From Hsuehochloa calcarea (taxonomy: Eukaryota; Streptophyta; Magnoliopsida; Poales; Poaceae), in NCBI GenBank assembly GCA_036346395.1, contig CM070604.1:48077662-48141661 (forward strand): 64,000 bases of DNA, given 5' to 3'. Both the position numbers and the translations under genes were made by a program. Under the pieces are notes generated by a model, which was given only the letters and a program-made list of their open reading frames with translations, did no database searches and was not told the origin of the DNA. Shown one piece after another: positions 50,074 through 60,199 of the stretch. Position 1 is the first letter of the stretch. Each line of letters starts with the position of its first letter.

Positions 50074-51033
50074 TCAGTTCGCCGGCGGAGGCGTCTTTGG
50101 CGTCTTCGGTGGCCGTGCAGCATCAGCTCCGGCAAACCCCTGCTCGAGGTCGCCGCCACGCGGGCTGAAGGATGTCCCCACTACAGCCTGCTTGCCCCTG
50201 CTCAGAAGTCGCCGCAGCGACCGCAGCCGGGCGGACACCGGCGACCTCATGTCGTCGGCACCTCCTGGCATCCTACTCGCGGGCAGCGGCGTCACCTGAG
50301 ACGACGACGTCACCACCGCGTCCACCGCCACTGGCCACATCGGGATGTCGATCACCAGATTCTCCTTCCTGCACCCGAAGCCCGAGGAGCTCGTCGAGGC
50401 GGCGGCTGCCATGGGAGGCGCCGGTGCCGGCGGCATCGCGAGGCCGCCGTTGGAGACGTCGTCGTGGGTTCCCCAGAACAGGACGTTGGTCGGGAACATC
50501 GGGAACTCCATGGCGGGATCCTCGCGCAGCACGCGCGGCAGCCCCTCGGCCGTGAACTCACCGGCGTCGGCTCCTACGGGCGCGCGGCAGAGCGGGCAGG
50601 TGTCGTGCGAGTGGAACCACATGTCGATGCACTCCACGTGGAACCCGTGACCGCACTTGGGCAGCATCCGCACCTTCTCGCCGTCGGCCACCTCCGAGAG
50701 GCACACCGCGCACTCGAGCGCCTCGACCTTGGCGTCGGGAGAGCCGCCGCCACCGCCGCCATAGACCGTGACGGGAAGAGACTGGATGACGGAGGCCGGG
50801 AGCCCGCGGCGCGGGAACGGGGAGGCGGCGACGAAGAGGAAGCGCGAGGACGGCGTGGACGGCGCGAGGTAGCGCTGGGCGTACAGGTAGAGGAGGAATA
50901 CAAGGACGACGACCATGAAGAGGAAGATGACGGCTGCGAGCAGGACTCCGTTGCTGATGGCCAGCTGCGACGAGACGCCCGTTGACGACGCGTCCGCGCT
51001 GGCGAACGAGCTCGTCGGCCCCGACGTAGACAT
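50074..51033 (-). CDS. ATL-type RING-H2 E3 ubiquitin ligase, 319 aa
   Basis: Membrane-anchored RING E3 that would pass ubiquitin from an E2 to substrates, typically in stress signalling. Intronless, as most ATL genes are. One N-terminal transmembrane helix (residues ~27-52), a basic segment, the ATL GLD-like motif as GLP (residues 77-79), then a canonical RING-H2: C108-x2-C111-x15-C127-x1-H129-x2-H132-x2-C135-x10-C146-x2-C149, with the ATL-typical Pro before the last zinc ligand (TCPLC) and Trp139 in CIDMWF. The C-terminal half is Ala/Pro/Ser-rich with conserved patches (RLRSLRRLLSRGK) and no other domain. Codons are strongly GC3-rich, as usual for grass intronless genes. The start ATG at 51033 is the only one giving the membrane helix at the right distance. 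Confidence 0.95.
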   Translation of the reverse strand: MSTSGPTSSFASADASSTGVSSQLAISNGVLLAAVIFLFMVVVLVFLLYLYAQRYLAPSTPSSRFLFVAASPFPRRGLPASVIQSLPVTVYGGGGGGSPDAKVEALECAVCLSEVADGEKVRMLPKCGHGFHVECIDMWFHSHDTCPLCRAPVGADAGEFTAEGLPRVLREDPAMEFPMFPTNVLFWGTHDDVSNGGLAMPPAPAPPMAAAASTSSSGFGCRKENLVIDIPMWPVAVDAVVTSSSQVTPLPASRMPGGADDMRSPVSARLRSLRRLLSRGKQAVVGTSFSPRGGDLEQGFAGADAARPPKTPKTPPPAN

Positions 51034-51676
51034 GGCGCACGGCTTGCTCCTTGCGGGCGCTTCTTGAATCCTGAGGCGGTGACGCGAGGGGGGGAGAGAG
51101 GCGAGACCGGAAGTAGTAATATGAGGAGGATGAGAGGTTCAGAGGAGCACCTGCGAAGAGGTGGTATTTGAAGGGGAGGGCAGTGAGGCGAGGCTGCGAC
51201 GGGGATGACGGTGGTCGGATCTTCTGCGGTGATATCATTCTCTGTTTAGTAAACTGGTGGCGTCGAGGAGGTGCAGAGGATCCGACAGGATGTGGTGAGG
51301 CGAGATGGACTTTGTCAACTGGAGGTTGGGTTCAGCGAAAGGAGACAAGGCTTGGGTCGCCCGTTTGACTCGACTGCCGGGGTTTCTTCTCAGTTACGTG
51401 CTCTGCTCCGGCGGCCTCCGAGAAGCATCCAACTGGCGGGCGTCCTGCAGGACACGAAATTTGCCGCCACCCGGGCGACTGACCTCACCGGTCAATTGGT
51501 CCTCGATCTACAAGCTCTTACAGGTTGTTTAGCGTGCATTGGCTTTCTACCAAACAGTTTTCTTACTAGTACTGAAAGTAGTATAATTGTATAAACCTCA
51601 ATCGAACAGTAAACGAGACACGCATGCATGGCCTTGGAATTCGCCTCAAAATATGTCGTGTCATGTATGAGTCATG
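51034..51676 (-). promoter_or_regulatory. Upstream region of the RING-H2 gene
   Basis: GA/CT-rich leader on both strands near the ATG. No definite TATA box. The hAT element at 51685 lies about 650 bp upstream of the start codon. Confidence 0.35.
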
Positions 51677-51684
51677 CCCATGCA

Positions 51685-52480
51685 TAGAGTTGGGTCTTGG
51701 GGCTGCGCTTTTTCATGCCGATTCGAGGCCCAATCACCGTACGGTATGGTTAGTTGGACTGTGTTTGAACTGGTACAGTACAAAATAGGCATAACCTTCT
51801 CGTTATAACCTAATCCCTCCCTCGGTCTGACTCAATCACTCCCCCACATCGGCCCTCTGCACTCGGTCTGACTCAACATCTCTCCTGACCCCCAACCCCA
51901 TCCCCAACCCTTTCTCCCTAGCCCCGGCTCCTAAATTTTCAATCTCTAATCACATTCGCTGATTCCCCTCCTTCCAGCTCCTACCGCCTCCCTCCCCACG
52001 CGTCACCGATCGTCGTCCTTCCTCCCCACGCACCGCTGACAGCCCCCCTCCCTCCCTCTCCATCTCCCTTCCCACGTACTCTCCATCTCCCTCCCCCACG
52101 TACCGCCGCCCTCCCTCTCCCTCCCCACACGCCGCCACCCTTCACCCTCCCACTAGCCGCCACCCCCTCATCGCCGTCCTTCTCACCCCCTTCGGAAGCG
52201 CATAGTGCGGTTGAGGTGGGCGGAGTTCTTCATCGGCATACAGAGGAGGAGGAGGCTATGGCGAGGTGGAGCGGACGCAGATGACACACTAGTGTCTTTG
52301 TTTTGCTAGGCGACGGTGGCGGCTGTCGTCTTTCCAGACGTCTATAGTTACTTAAGGCTGAGTTTAGACTGACACAACACGATCCCGGCACGGTAGGCTT
52401 TGAGTCATGCTTAGGCTTGACCAGAGGCAAGGCGGATCGGCACAGCAACGGCACGGTACAACGCGATCCGAAGCAGGGTA
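51685..52480. mobile_element. hAT-like element, 8-bp TSD CCCATGCA
   Basis: Starts TAGAGTTGGGTCTTGG. CCCATGCA flanks at 51677-51684 and 52481-52488. The right terminus (CAGGGTA) is eroded. The interior, including the CT-rich block 51830-52200 and CAGACGTCTATAGTTACT, is the inverted counterpart of 44700-45609. Confidence 0.82.
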
Positions 52481-53057
52481 CCCATGCATGGACAGCTGTG
52501 GCTATTCTGGTTGGTTGTAGCTAGATGGGTTTATTTGTGGTTTAAATGTATAATTATGATAAACGACTGCATCCTTCTAACAAAAGGTGTACGAACTAGG
52601 CACGCATGGGTCCTTGACCTTGTTTTGTAACGGATCAACGACAGGCAGCTTGCTGACCGGTCCGTCCGTTGCAGTGCAGCCCAGGTAAATAATGCACCTT
52701 TGTTGTTTGTGATTCAAGTCGGGTGGCCGTGCAATGCCACACCTTGATGGACTTTAAAGGCACCAGGACAACATCCGGACCGTGCGTTGGGATCACCTGC
52801 CATCCTTTGATATCAGATCGACTGCCCATGGGGTGATGGAGAGTTGTTTTTAGAGGCTTATTTAGGCTATTTTTAAAACAAAACAGCGAATGCAGCTGTT
52901 TCATATCTGAAATCATAAATTTAGTAATGAGACATTCAACACATGCTCCTTACCACATTTTCGTCCGCGAAAGTCACGAACCGTCCTCTTAGCCCGCGGA
53001 AGACCACATACCACACTCTCAGTTCACAGTAAAAACGTGTGCACGCTATACTTATAC

Positions 53058-53212
53058 GGACCAGAAGAACGACAAGTGGGTTCCACAGACTTGGAGTGCG
53101 GTACCTAGTAGGAACGCGCACACGCTATACTTCCACGGTAGGAACGTGCACTATGCTTCCACGGACCAGAAGCACAATAAATGGGTTCCACAGACTTGAA
53201 ATGCGGTACCTA
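53058..53212. repeat. 105-bp spaced direct repeat
   Basis: GGACCAGAAG...GTGGGTTCCACAGACTTG...TGCGGTACCTA at 53058 recurs at 53163 with a few changes. The spacer also repeats CACGCTATACTT. Confidence 0.75.
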
Positions 53213-53659
53213 ACTTCTACAGACCGAGAACACGGTATATTTTTATAATTTTATATGGATGAGAACTACTTTTACTATTATAAATAAAAATAACGTGCCA
53301 GTTTGGCTAGTTCTATCAAGTACTCGATGGAGACGAGCGATCGGTGTTTCGCACGGGTGGTGTTTGGAAACCCTCGTTGGACGCACGGTAGCAACTTCTC
53401 TTTTACACATTGATCGCAGCTGTTCGTACTTTGGGTGAACGTCTAGCTCGCGTGCTCGAGAGGTACGCCGTGGCCTTGCCCTTATAGATTTTAGCGGTAG
53501 GTGACCCATACTCGGTACTCGGTAGCTAGTACACGATCGATATATCTGGGCTATAGCCAACATAGCTACACGAGTTACTTACTACTGTAGATTCTAGTCT
53601 TTGTTTAGCCTTCTAGTTAATATAAGTTACATTTTACGGAGTTATCGCTTCTACTTTAG

Positions 53660-53737
53660 CCGCTAGCTTCTTCGTCGTGACGTGACAGTGATGTTTAACC
53701 GCTGGCTTCTTCGCCATGACGTGACAGCGATGTTTAA
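53660..53737. repeat. Two tandem 39-bp units with TGACGTGACAG
   Basis: CCGCTAGCTTCTTCG...TGACGTGACAGTGATGTTTAA (53660-53698) is followed directly by a copy with four to five changes (53699-53737). Each contains a TGACGTGAC core resembling bZIP/as-1 sites. Confidence 0.75.
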
Positions 53738-56011
53738 CCGTGACGAGATACTACAGTGATTACCGTGCGATACTGTAGCACAGCGCACTGATTTTAGTGT
53801 TGAAAAGAAATTGTACTGAAACTCGTGCCGAGACCACTGAAAAGTTGAGAGCGGAGTGGAAGAAAGCGCGCAGGAAAGTCATCTGGCACGGGAGGGGCAA
53901 GCCCGCCATGCCTCGTGTCCGGAGTCCCGCTCGTACGTTCCCACGGCGCGCGCCACCACCAATCGCTCCACGCCACCACGCCATTCTCTCCTCCCCCTCG
54001 CGCGTTGCGGTGTGGTGCCGTGGTGGCAGTGGGACTCGTGCGTCCCGGGAAATTTTGCCTACCGTGCGTGACAGAGTAAGCTCGTAAATTATCGGATTTT
54101 GATCCCCGTTACTCTGGAGCTTCTGCATGCATGGTGTTTAACGGGTTGGAATAGTCCAAGAAAGCTTGCTTATGTTAGATATATACACACTTTGTGATTA
54201 TTATAATCTATAAAATAATAATAGATGCAAAAACAACGTATATACTAAACGTATTTGCAACTACAAATAGTAGTATAGTCGTAATATAAAATATACTCGT
54301 CTCATACATATAGGCTATTAGAGTAAAACCTAGAACATAAATTCTACTAATAAAAGTAGATAACTTCATCATCACATGTCTAAATGTCTGCAAGTAAGAT
54401 TTAACCGTGACATATGAGATCACTACGACTTACAGATAATCGTTTCGACAAGAGTTGCGGTAGAGTTGAATGCGAATACGACGCGAAGCCAATGAGGAAG
54501 GAAGTCGTGAGCAGTCACGCAAATGCTTTTCAAAAACCTGATTCGCCTCAATCCGTGTAGGATCACGAGGAACACCAGCTTCGGAGACACTGTTTCCCCC
54601 TCGGCGGTGCACACTAGCACATGAATGGAGTAGCCGAGGTAGCGCAGCACAGAGTAGTAAACAAAAATCAGAGATGTCATGTCATCATGCATGGTTATGA
54701 GGTGCAAAAAGAAGTAGTAGCCTCACACTTAACATGATACAAAATCGTGGACTATTCACGTGGATGAGCGGGCACAGGCAATGGCGAGCGTGCGTATATT
54801 CTTCTTTTGGTTGCTTCAACTAGGTAAGATCAACTCCATCTTATTAATTAGTTTTCTTTCACGTAAATTAGTAATATAGTACTAAACTTTCTATTTTTTA
54901 CCATACACCAATAACCTTTAAGATTTTATAGGATTTATAAAAAAAATATTATTTGAATCAAGCCTATAAACTCCAACAGCTTACACTACTTAACCGCCTG
55001 ATTAGAGTCACACGATAAGCCTAGAAGTCAAAAGTGAACATACGTTCGTGGCACTCGCAAATTTAAGCAAACACACTGTAGTACCAACGAAGGAACAAAC
55101 ATAAAGCCACAGAAAGACACGGGCCTAGAAGTTGGAGCGCTATATATATAATCCACATTGGGTCGTGGATGTACTGATGTACATCTATTTTTTATTTAGC
55201 AAAATACCCGATATATATGCTAGCATGTGCTCGGAATAGCTATAAAAGCTGCACAGATTTTAGAATAAGCGATCGATGGATCCAGCGGGTGTAACTATAT
55301 TTGAGAGTAGATAGCATTTTTCCTATAGGTTATCTATTTATAATATAATATAATTTTTCTTAAGCATAAGTTGTATTTTTTATCCATTACTTAGCGTTCA
55401 ATCATATGATATATCAATCTCTACGTAAATCTAATGATTACGAAAATAAACTTAGACTTAAGAAATTTTTTATATGATTTAAAAATAAAAATCCGTATAT
55501 ATATTAGGTACATATACCACTAAAGTGACAGGTGAATTCACACGAGGCCAAGCAGAAAGCTCCGACTGCTGCAAAGCCTGAAGACGTCACCACATGAAGA
55601 CCCAATTGTTTTTAAAAATAACAGTAATTTAAAAGATAGTTATAAAAATAAATAGTTATTTTTTTTAAAAAAAAAAACAGGACACTGTCGTCGTGCCATT
55701 TCACATGACGATAGGAGCCTATCACTATTTGAAATGACGATAGGATGTCATTTACTGTCAGTCGCCGGTTCAACTGACTACCGCCATTTGAATTGATGAT
55801 TTGCTTTGAAGAGTGTGCAAATCACCATTTCAAATGACGACATGAACCCACAAGTTCCTGTTGTCAGTTGCCAGTTGAACTAGCGACAGAGGACGACTAT
55901 ATAAACCCCCAAAATCGGATGAAAAGTTATTTTAATTCGAAAAAGAGAAGAGGGGGAGAGGGGAGGGGAAAAGTGATGTAGCGAGGTTCTACCGGTTCGT
56001 AGCGGAGGAGA

Positions 56012-56042
56012 CACACACACAGAGAGAGAGAGAGAGAGGGAG
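56012..56042. repeat. (AC)n/(GA)n microsatellite
   Basis: ACACACACA followed by a long AG run. Simple repeat. Confidence 0.9.
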
Positions 56043-56612
56043 AAGCAGACGATCGTCCATTTTGTAGGTAAATATTCTTACAACTTTGCACATAAATTTG
56101 AAAGCTGGTAGGTTAGTAAATAAAAATAGCTATATAGAATTCAATAGATCAGATAATTTTAGTTGCTTTACCGTTTGATGTAGTAATTCAAACCTGGTGG
56201 GTCTTCGCACGGTGAGAGCAGCTAGGTCTCTATTGGGCTTCACAGCTGCACAGTGCGTCCAGAGCAAGATAGCCGACACAGCATCCTCTCGCGACACCCG
56301 TACATGCTACTCGCGTCGGTAGGGTATCTCGGCCGCCAGAGCCTTTGACGTACTCGTTCCAGCGCGCGCTGTCGCACCGGGTGAAGGTAAGGACCACACG
56401 TGGGATACGCCCCAAGAGGGCCCGCGAGTAGATATTTGTTCTTGTAAATATCAGTCATGCCATGTAATATTAATTTATGTACAACTTACATTATGTTAGT
56501 CTCATAATTTGATACTATTTGTTCTTGTGTGTACAGATAACCATATGAAGGAGTCAACATTGCTACACCCCACACCACCCTGCTACTAGCCTTTACACCC
56601 CACTTTTGCAGA

Positions 56613-57217
56613 GCAAAATGACCGCACACTGGCGCTACCATTTCATATCAAAAAGACCATACTCTAACACACCACCTTTTCAGACCTTAAAGACTGCACT
56701 TGATCACGCCACACACTGTCACTTTTGCAGACCGAGATGACAACACACCGTGACGCTACCTTTTCAGACCAAAAAGACCACACTCCACCACGCCAGCTTT
56801 TCAGACTGAAAAGACTGCACCCTGTCATGCCACACGCTGACCCTTTTACAGACTGAGATGACAACACACTGCAACGCTACATTTTCAGACCGAAAAGACC
56901 ACACTCCGCCATGCCACCATTTTAAACCAAAAAGACCGCATTTTGTCACGCCACATGCTGCCACTTTTGTATACTGAGATGACAACACACTGCGATGCTA
57001 ACTTTTTAGACCAAAAAGACCACACTCTGGCACGCCACCTTTTCAGACCGAAAAGAACACACCAAGACACGCAACATACTACCTTTTTTACAGATCAAGA
57101 TGGCAACACACTACAATGGTACCTTTTCAGACCGAAAAGAGTACACCCTGCTACGCCACCTTTTCAGACCGGAAAGACCTCTTATAAAAGGAGGGATAAG
57201 AAAACTTAAGAAGAAGA
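56613..57217. repeat. Five-unit tandem array with exact 121-bp period
   Basis: A GAGATGACAACACAC-type landmark occurs at 56613 (variant), 56734, 56855, 56976 and 57097, each exactly 121 bp apart. Each unit is itself built of three ~38-45-bp subunits carrying TTTTCAGACCGAAAAGACC, a higher-order repeat. The array ends about 80-110 bp before the ATG of the GRF-like pseudogene; the last unit is partial. Confidence 0.92.
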
Positions 57218-57293
57218 GAGCTGGAGGAGAACACTACACCATCACACCTAACACTTCACCAAAGCTTGGTTCACACAACAGGGAGAAAAGGAG

Positions 57294-58073
57294 ATGTCGA
57301 ACTCGTTGACAAACTTCTACGCGAAGATGTTGCGGAAGCGCAAGTGGCTTGTCGAGATGGTTAAACCCTACCCATATTATTCTATGAAGGATGTGTTGGT
57401 ACCACCGGAGTTCCCATGCCCGCAATGTGTGTGCAAAGAATCGGCAAAAATCATCCAGTCCACACACCCGCGACCGCCGCCCGGCGTACTACATGTGCGG
57501 GAACATCCTCGTAAGCAAATCTTGCACACACATAGATTTTTCACAACTTACATTCCAATCCACATATCTCTAACTACATCTGCACATTATGGCAGTCGGA
57601 GATGCGATGCAACTTCTTCTAATGGATCGACAACCCAAGTATGTACGATAAGATGTTTATCGAGCAGAAGTATATGTTGAACTATGTGATGAAAGCATTG
57701 ACCCTCAGACGTTGGAAAACTTACGTACTCGACCCTATTGAAAAGGCACTGGAGGAGCCCAGGAGAGCATGGTGGTGGTGGGATACCCCGACAGGAAGCT
57801 GAGGACGATCGGGCCAAGCGCACGGCGGACAAGAGGAAGGCTCCTGCTAGTGAGATCGGCGGTTGTCCTAACGCTCCTTGTCGCCCAGGCACAGTCCAAA
57901 TCGAAGAGGTAAGTTATATTCAATTTGCATTATAATTATTAATTTGGTCCTGCGTTGTGTTATCCCAACATCGTTCAATCGTCCAATCTGTCTCACAGAA
58001 CATGGCTGACTTTGAGATTGGCTGCTACCGTGGGCAATCTAGAGACAAGGGGAAGGGACCGATGAGCCGCTAG
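57294..58073 (+). pseudogene. GRF-type zinc-finger-like gene, broken
   Basis: Exons 57294-57510, 57596-57908 and 57999-58073, with GT-AG borders. Exon 1 starts MSNSLTNFYAKMLRKRKW and has CPQCVCKESAKIIQSTHP; a frameshift then leads to RRPAYYMCGNIL. Exon 2 has RCNFF, an in-frame TAA (57620-57622) where Gln is expected, then WIDNPSMYDKMFIEQKYML. The C..C.C / C...C-FFQWID layout is that of GRF zinc fingers. A second frameshift near 57780 moves to a frame with AEDDRAKRTADKRKAPASEI; exon 3 ends GKGPMSR-stop. One nonsense and two frame changes make it a pseudogene. It was probably carried by a transposon. Function unknown. Confidence 0.72.
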
Positions 58074-58760
58074 GACTAATCGATTTCGTTCCTATCAGCC
58101 TTTTTTCCAATTCCAAAAAGGTGAACATGTATGTAGGTATATTTTAGTTTTTTTTATTTGTGCTTGTTAGCGTTTCTAATGTACGTCACCAAACCCAACG
58201 CGTCATGTAATTCGTAATTAAATTATGGAGTCCTTCAAACTTACATCTCTTTTCTCAAATATTTCAACTATTAAATATTACGTAATCTTTTTCTGAAGTA
58301 ATCAGTTCCACAAACAATTCAATCGGAACAACAGCGCGCATGGCAACCCTAAACCTATTTTTTAAATATAGCTCCTAAGGGGGTTGTTTGTATTATTGCG
58401 CCGCCGAACTCGTATTTCAAATTACGCCACTGATCTCGCATTCTTTACTTCATATTTTGTTATCTTCTCCAATTTTGGATTCCAAACTACGCGAACACTT
58501 CAAGGTATTACCAATAAAATTCGTGAAATACACTAAATCTTTAGGCTGAATTCTCTACACATAAATTTTTTTATAAAAAAGATAAATATAGAGTCATTTT
58601 GCCGTTCTCTACACATAATTGAAATTGTCATGTCTTCAGTTCAATTAGCGGCAGAACCCTCTCGGCACTGTTCCAATTGGCGATAAGCATAGTATCGTCA
58701 ATTGGAATGACGACAACATAATTCCATTATTTCAAATGACAACATTGACCCAATTTTGTT

Positions 58761-60199
58761 TAAAATTTTTGACTAATTATTTTTTAAATTAATATTATTT
58801 TAATTTTTTTAATGAAGACCCGGTCTGCAAGTATCCACCGCGCGCGAGAAAAGACTCTGTTAAGAAACCGGGCCCAAGACCAAAAAATCATGGCCCAGGT
58901 GGGCTCCTCATCCATCTGGTTGCCTATATAAAGGACGGGGACCTTCAACATTCTACACCGTTTTTCGAAGAGCAATAAAGAAAGTCTGAAGTTCCCTCGT
59001 ATCTCTGTGTTCAATCTATTATTGTGTTTATATGTTCTTACGATCCTGAATTTATATACAAAGTAATCGTTTGGAGTGGATTCGACCGCGACGTTACTCA
59101 ACGGACTCGTCTCCTGCACTGTTGCACGAATAAAGAAACAGAGACAGGTTCTTTGGGTCAAGATCTGTAGGGAGAGTGACGGACATAAAGGGCTGGGAAA
59201 GCGCGGGACACGGGATCGATCGGAAGGGCAGACGGCGGCCAGGAAACGCGGAGCCGGGCGCGGGCGCAGGGAAATGCCGGAGCTTTTGCGCTACATCTCG
59301 GCCGGGCACACACACTACGTCCGGATCCGCGGGAGCGACGGGAAAGAAAGGAGCAAAAAAAAGGGCGTGTGGGAGGTAGAAACAATGATGCAGCGACGCC
59401 GAGCACGTCGGTCAACCTTCTCTTCTGTTTCGGGAGAAATGTAATAGATAAAATTAGTCTTCTGTGTATGAAATAAGAAAAATAATTTTACTGTACAAAA
59501 TCGCAGCGGCGGATTACATATCGCTAACCTAGTCTGAAGAAAGATACATGACGAGCTCCCAGCATGCGATAGGTGGCCTGCCGTGTACGAAGATCGCAGT
59601 GGGCCACCTGCCGCTAACCTAGTTCACGATAAATCGGTAAGAACGTGTGCATACCACCCGCCGCATGCTGGAATCTCATCATGTGTTCTTTTACGGACTA
59701 AGTTAACGATACGCGGTTTGAATTATCGATACGTGGAATGTATTATCATGCAGTAGAAATGTTATTTTTACGACCAAAACTCTGCCGTTTGTGTTGGAGG
59801 ACGGAGACGGCTGTTTGTCGAGGTGATGATGGGTTTTGTTTTTAGCTCGTACGTTGGTCCAAAATTGCTCGCGTCGGCCGTTGCTAGTGGAACTGGAACG
59901 GAAATTCCGATCGTATGACCCGGGGAGAAGTCAGAGACTACACATGCTGCGACCTTTCAGCCCATTGTTAAACGTGGATTAACATCTCTTTGTACTTTAA
60001 TCCTTCCTTTCTGGGGAAAAAATGATGCTCGAGGTTACTACTCGGAGCTTGTGAGGCCCATCGAGCTGTATATTCGGCACAATTCCTCGGCCCCGGAGCA
60101 TTTCACTTAAGAGTTGTGCTAAACACATGACGTATTTCTGTGGTACCTGTTACGATGTGCTAGAATTGGGCATATAAATATAAATCTACATTCATTCTT
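58761..60199. other. LTR-like remnant and unassigned sequence
   Basis: CCTATATAAAGGACGGGG near 58921 followed by AATAAAG and TGTTCAATCTATTATTGTG resembles the promoter/R region of a grass LTR. The plus-strand frame at 59076-59444 is basic, low-complexity and matches no family I know. No gene called. Confidence 0.4.

Larger units (their letters stand above)
52489..55560. other. Repeat-poor region with short tandem repeats, no recognised gene
   Basis: A minus-strand frame at 54707-54423 (94 codons) has ordinary codon composition but no recognised family, and a second frame overlaps it. I do not call it a gene. Two local tandem repeats are listed separately. Confidence 0.4.
55565..58760. mobile_element. 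Putative transposon carrying a GRF-like pseudogene
   Basis: Both flanks of the tandem array and pseudogene contain clusters of ATTTCAAATGACGA-like motifs: 55690-55860 on the left, and 58625-58745 on the right, mostly in inverted order. This resembles subterminal repeats of a DNA transposon. TIRs and TSD were not established, so the limits are approximate. Confidence 0.35.

Noticed and set aside
50005..50985. 326-codon plus-strand frame opposite the RING gene
   Set aside because: Shadow of the minus-strand RING-H2 gene in very GC3-rich sequence; Arg/His/Gly-rich and without any domain.
54423..54707. 94-codon minus-strand frame with ordinary codon usage
   Set aside because: No recognised family, an equally long alternative frame overlaps, and no neighbouring exons could be placed.
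59076..59444. 122-codon basic plus-strand frame
   Set aside because: Begins in an LTR-like leader, is compositionally simple, and matches no family I know.
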